NCBI GenBank assembly: GCA_031266495.1
Contig: JAISAX010000915.1
Location: 1-6,032, forward strand
Direction of reading: 5' to 3'
DNA from: Opitutaceae bacterium
GTDB lineage: Bacteria > Verrucomicrobiota > Verrucomicrobiae > Opitutales > Opitutaceae
DNA length: 6,032 nt
Position numbers and translations under genes: made by a program. The notes under the pieces are model-generated. The model ran no database searches. It was not told where the DNA came from and was given only the letters and a program-made list of their open reading frames with translations. Below, piece by piece: positions 5,796-6,032 of the stretch. Position 1 is the stretch's first letter. Each line of letters begins with the position of its first letter.

Positions 5796-6032
5796 ATGCC
5801 AACGATGATTACGCCAGAAGGAATCGAGAGCGAGGAGAGCTTCGTCGCCGGAAGAGGGCCAAAATTGTCCCGGGCGTTTGAAGCGGCATTGGTATTGGCG
5901 GCAGGTGGATTCGATGGCACCACTCCCATCCCGGTCGCAAGGGGGGGGGGGGGGGGGGGGGGTGGGACGGAGGCCGGGGGTAGCGAACACGGAAATACCC
6001 AAACCGTTTCGGGGGTACTGGGTGAAATTCGG
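5796..6032 (+). CDS. Possible unrecognised gene start, open to window edge
   Basis: Beyond the IS, a + strand frame starting ATG 5796 (or ATG 5805, also in frame) stays open for 79 codons to the last base. A purine-rich AGGAG at 5791-5795 abuts the first ATG but is 9 bases before the second, so 5805 is the better start. From there the product begins MITPEGIESEESFVAG, then GPKLSRAFEAALVLAAGG. It passes through 8 glycines encoded by the poly-G tract, then TEAGGSEHGNTQTVSGVLGEIR. I do not recognise the protein. The opposite strand is also open here (for example a 61-residue frame at 5744-5929), so coding strand and even coding status are uncertain, and any error in the G count would break this frame. 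Confidence 0.3.
   Translation, partial: MPTMITPEGIESEESFVAGRGPKLSRAFEAALVLAAGGFDGTTPIPVARGGGGGGGGTEAGGSEHGNTQTVSGVLGEIR
5941..5962 (+). repeat. 22-base poly-G tract
   Basis: Twenty-two uninterrupted G, followed within 20 bases by further G runs (GGG at 5964, GGGGG at 5976), so the strand could form G-quadruplexes. It is polyglycine in the + frame and polyproline in one - frame. A run of 8 G also lies at 5761-5768, at the IS edge. Possible readings are a slippage-prone repeat or a poly-G artefact of two-colour short-read chemistry that joined unrelated reads. Confidence 0.9.

Overview
The window looks like a piece of a GC-rich chromosome interrupted by one AT-richer insertion sequence. The codon style (strong C/G third positions), a large helical-repeat protein of a type I associate with Verrucomicrobiota (Opitutales-like), and pyrimidine-rich repeats between genes suggest a verrucomicrobial host. 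That assignment is inference; there is no rRNA or other marker gene here.

Layout. Positions 3-2045 hold the 3' part of a large gene on the + strand. It has a proline-rich stretch encoded by a poly-C tract, a beta-sandwich-like segment and a long HEAT-like helical region. After a 62-base gap full of TTCAGCC micro-repeats comes lutB (2108-3523), the iron-sulfur LUD-domain subunit of the LutABC lactate-oxidation complex. A 147-base gap with a large imperfect inverted repeat separates it from lutC (3671-4318), the small LUD-domain subunit. Together lutB and lutC point to oxidation of L-lactate to pyruvate. The third subunit, lutA, is not in the window.

At 4400 starts a putative addiction-module antitoxin that is cut off after about 55 residues by an ISAs1-family (H-repeat-type) insertion sequence, 4566-5761, about 1196 bp, with matching terminal inverted repeats. 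The transposase is on the - strand. It is complete from start to stop except for one in-frame TGA at codon 250, where the context suggests a tryptophan, so it is either dead or needs stop-codon readthrough. The flanks of the IS carry no matching 8-base target duplication, and the rest of the toxin-antitoxin locus is not found on the far side. This suggests recombination, deletion or misassembly at the element.

The last 271 bases (5762-6032) hold no recognised gene. A + strand frame preceded by a purine-rich ribosome-binding-like sequence stays open to the window edge through a 22-G run. The two long homopolymer tracts (17 C near the start, 22 G near the end) are the oddest raw-sequence features. 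They could be phase-variable repeats or sequencing/assembly artefacts. I found no RNA genes, CRISPR array or convincing new multi-gene system.
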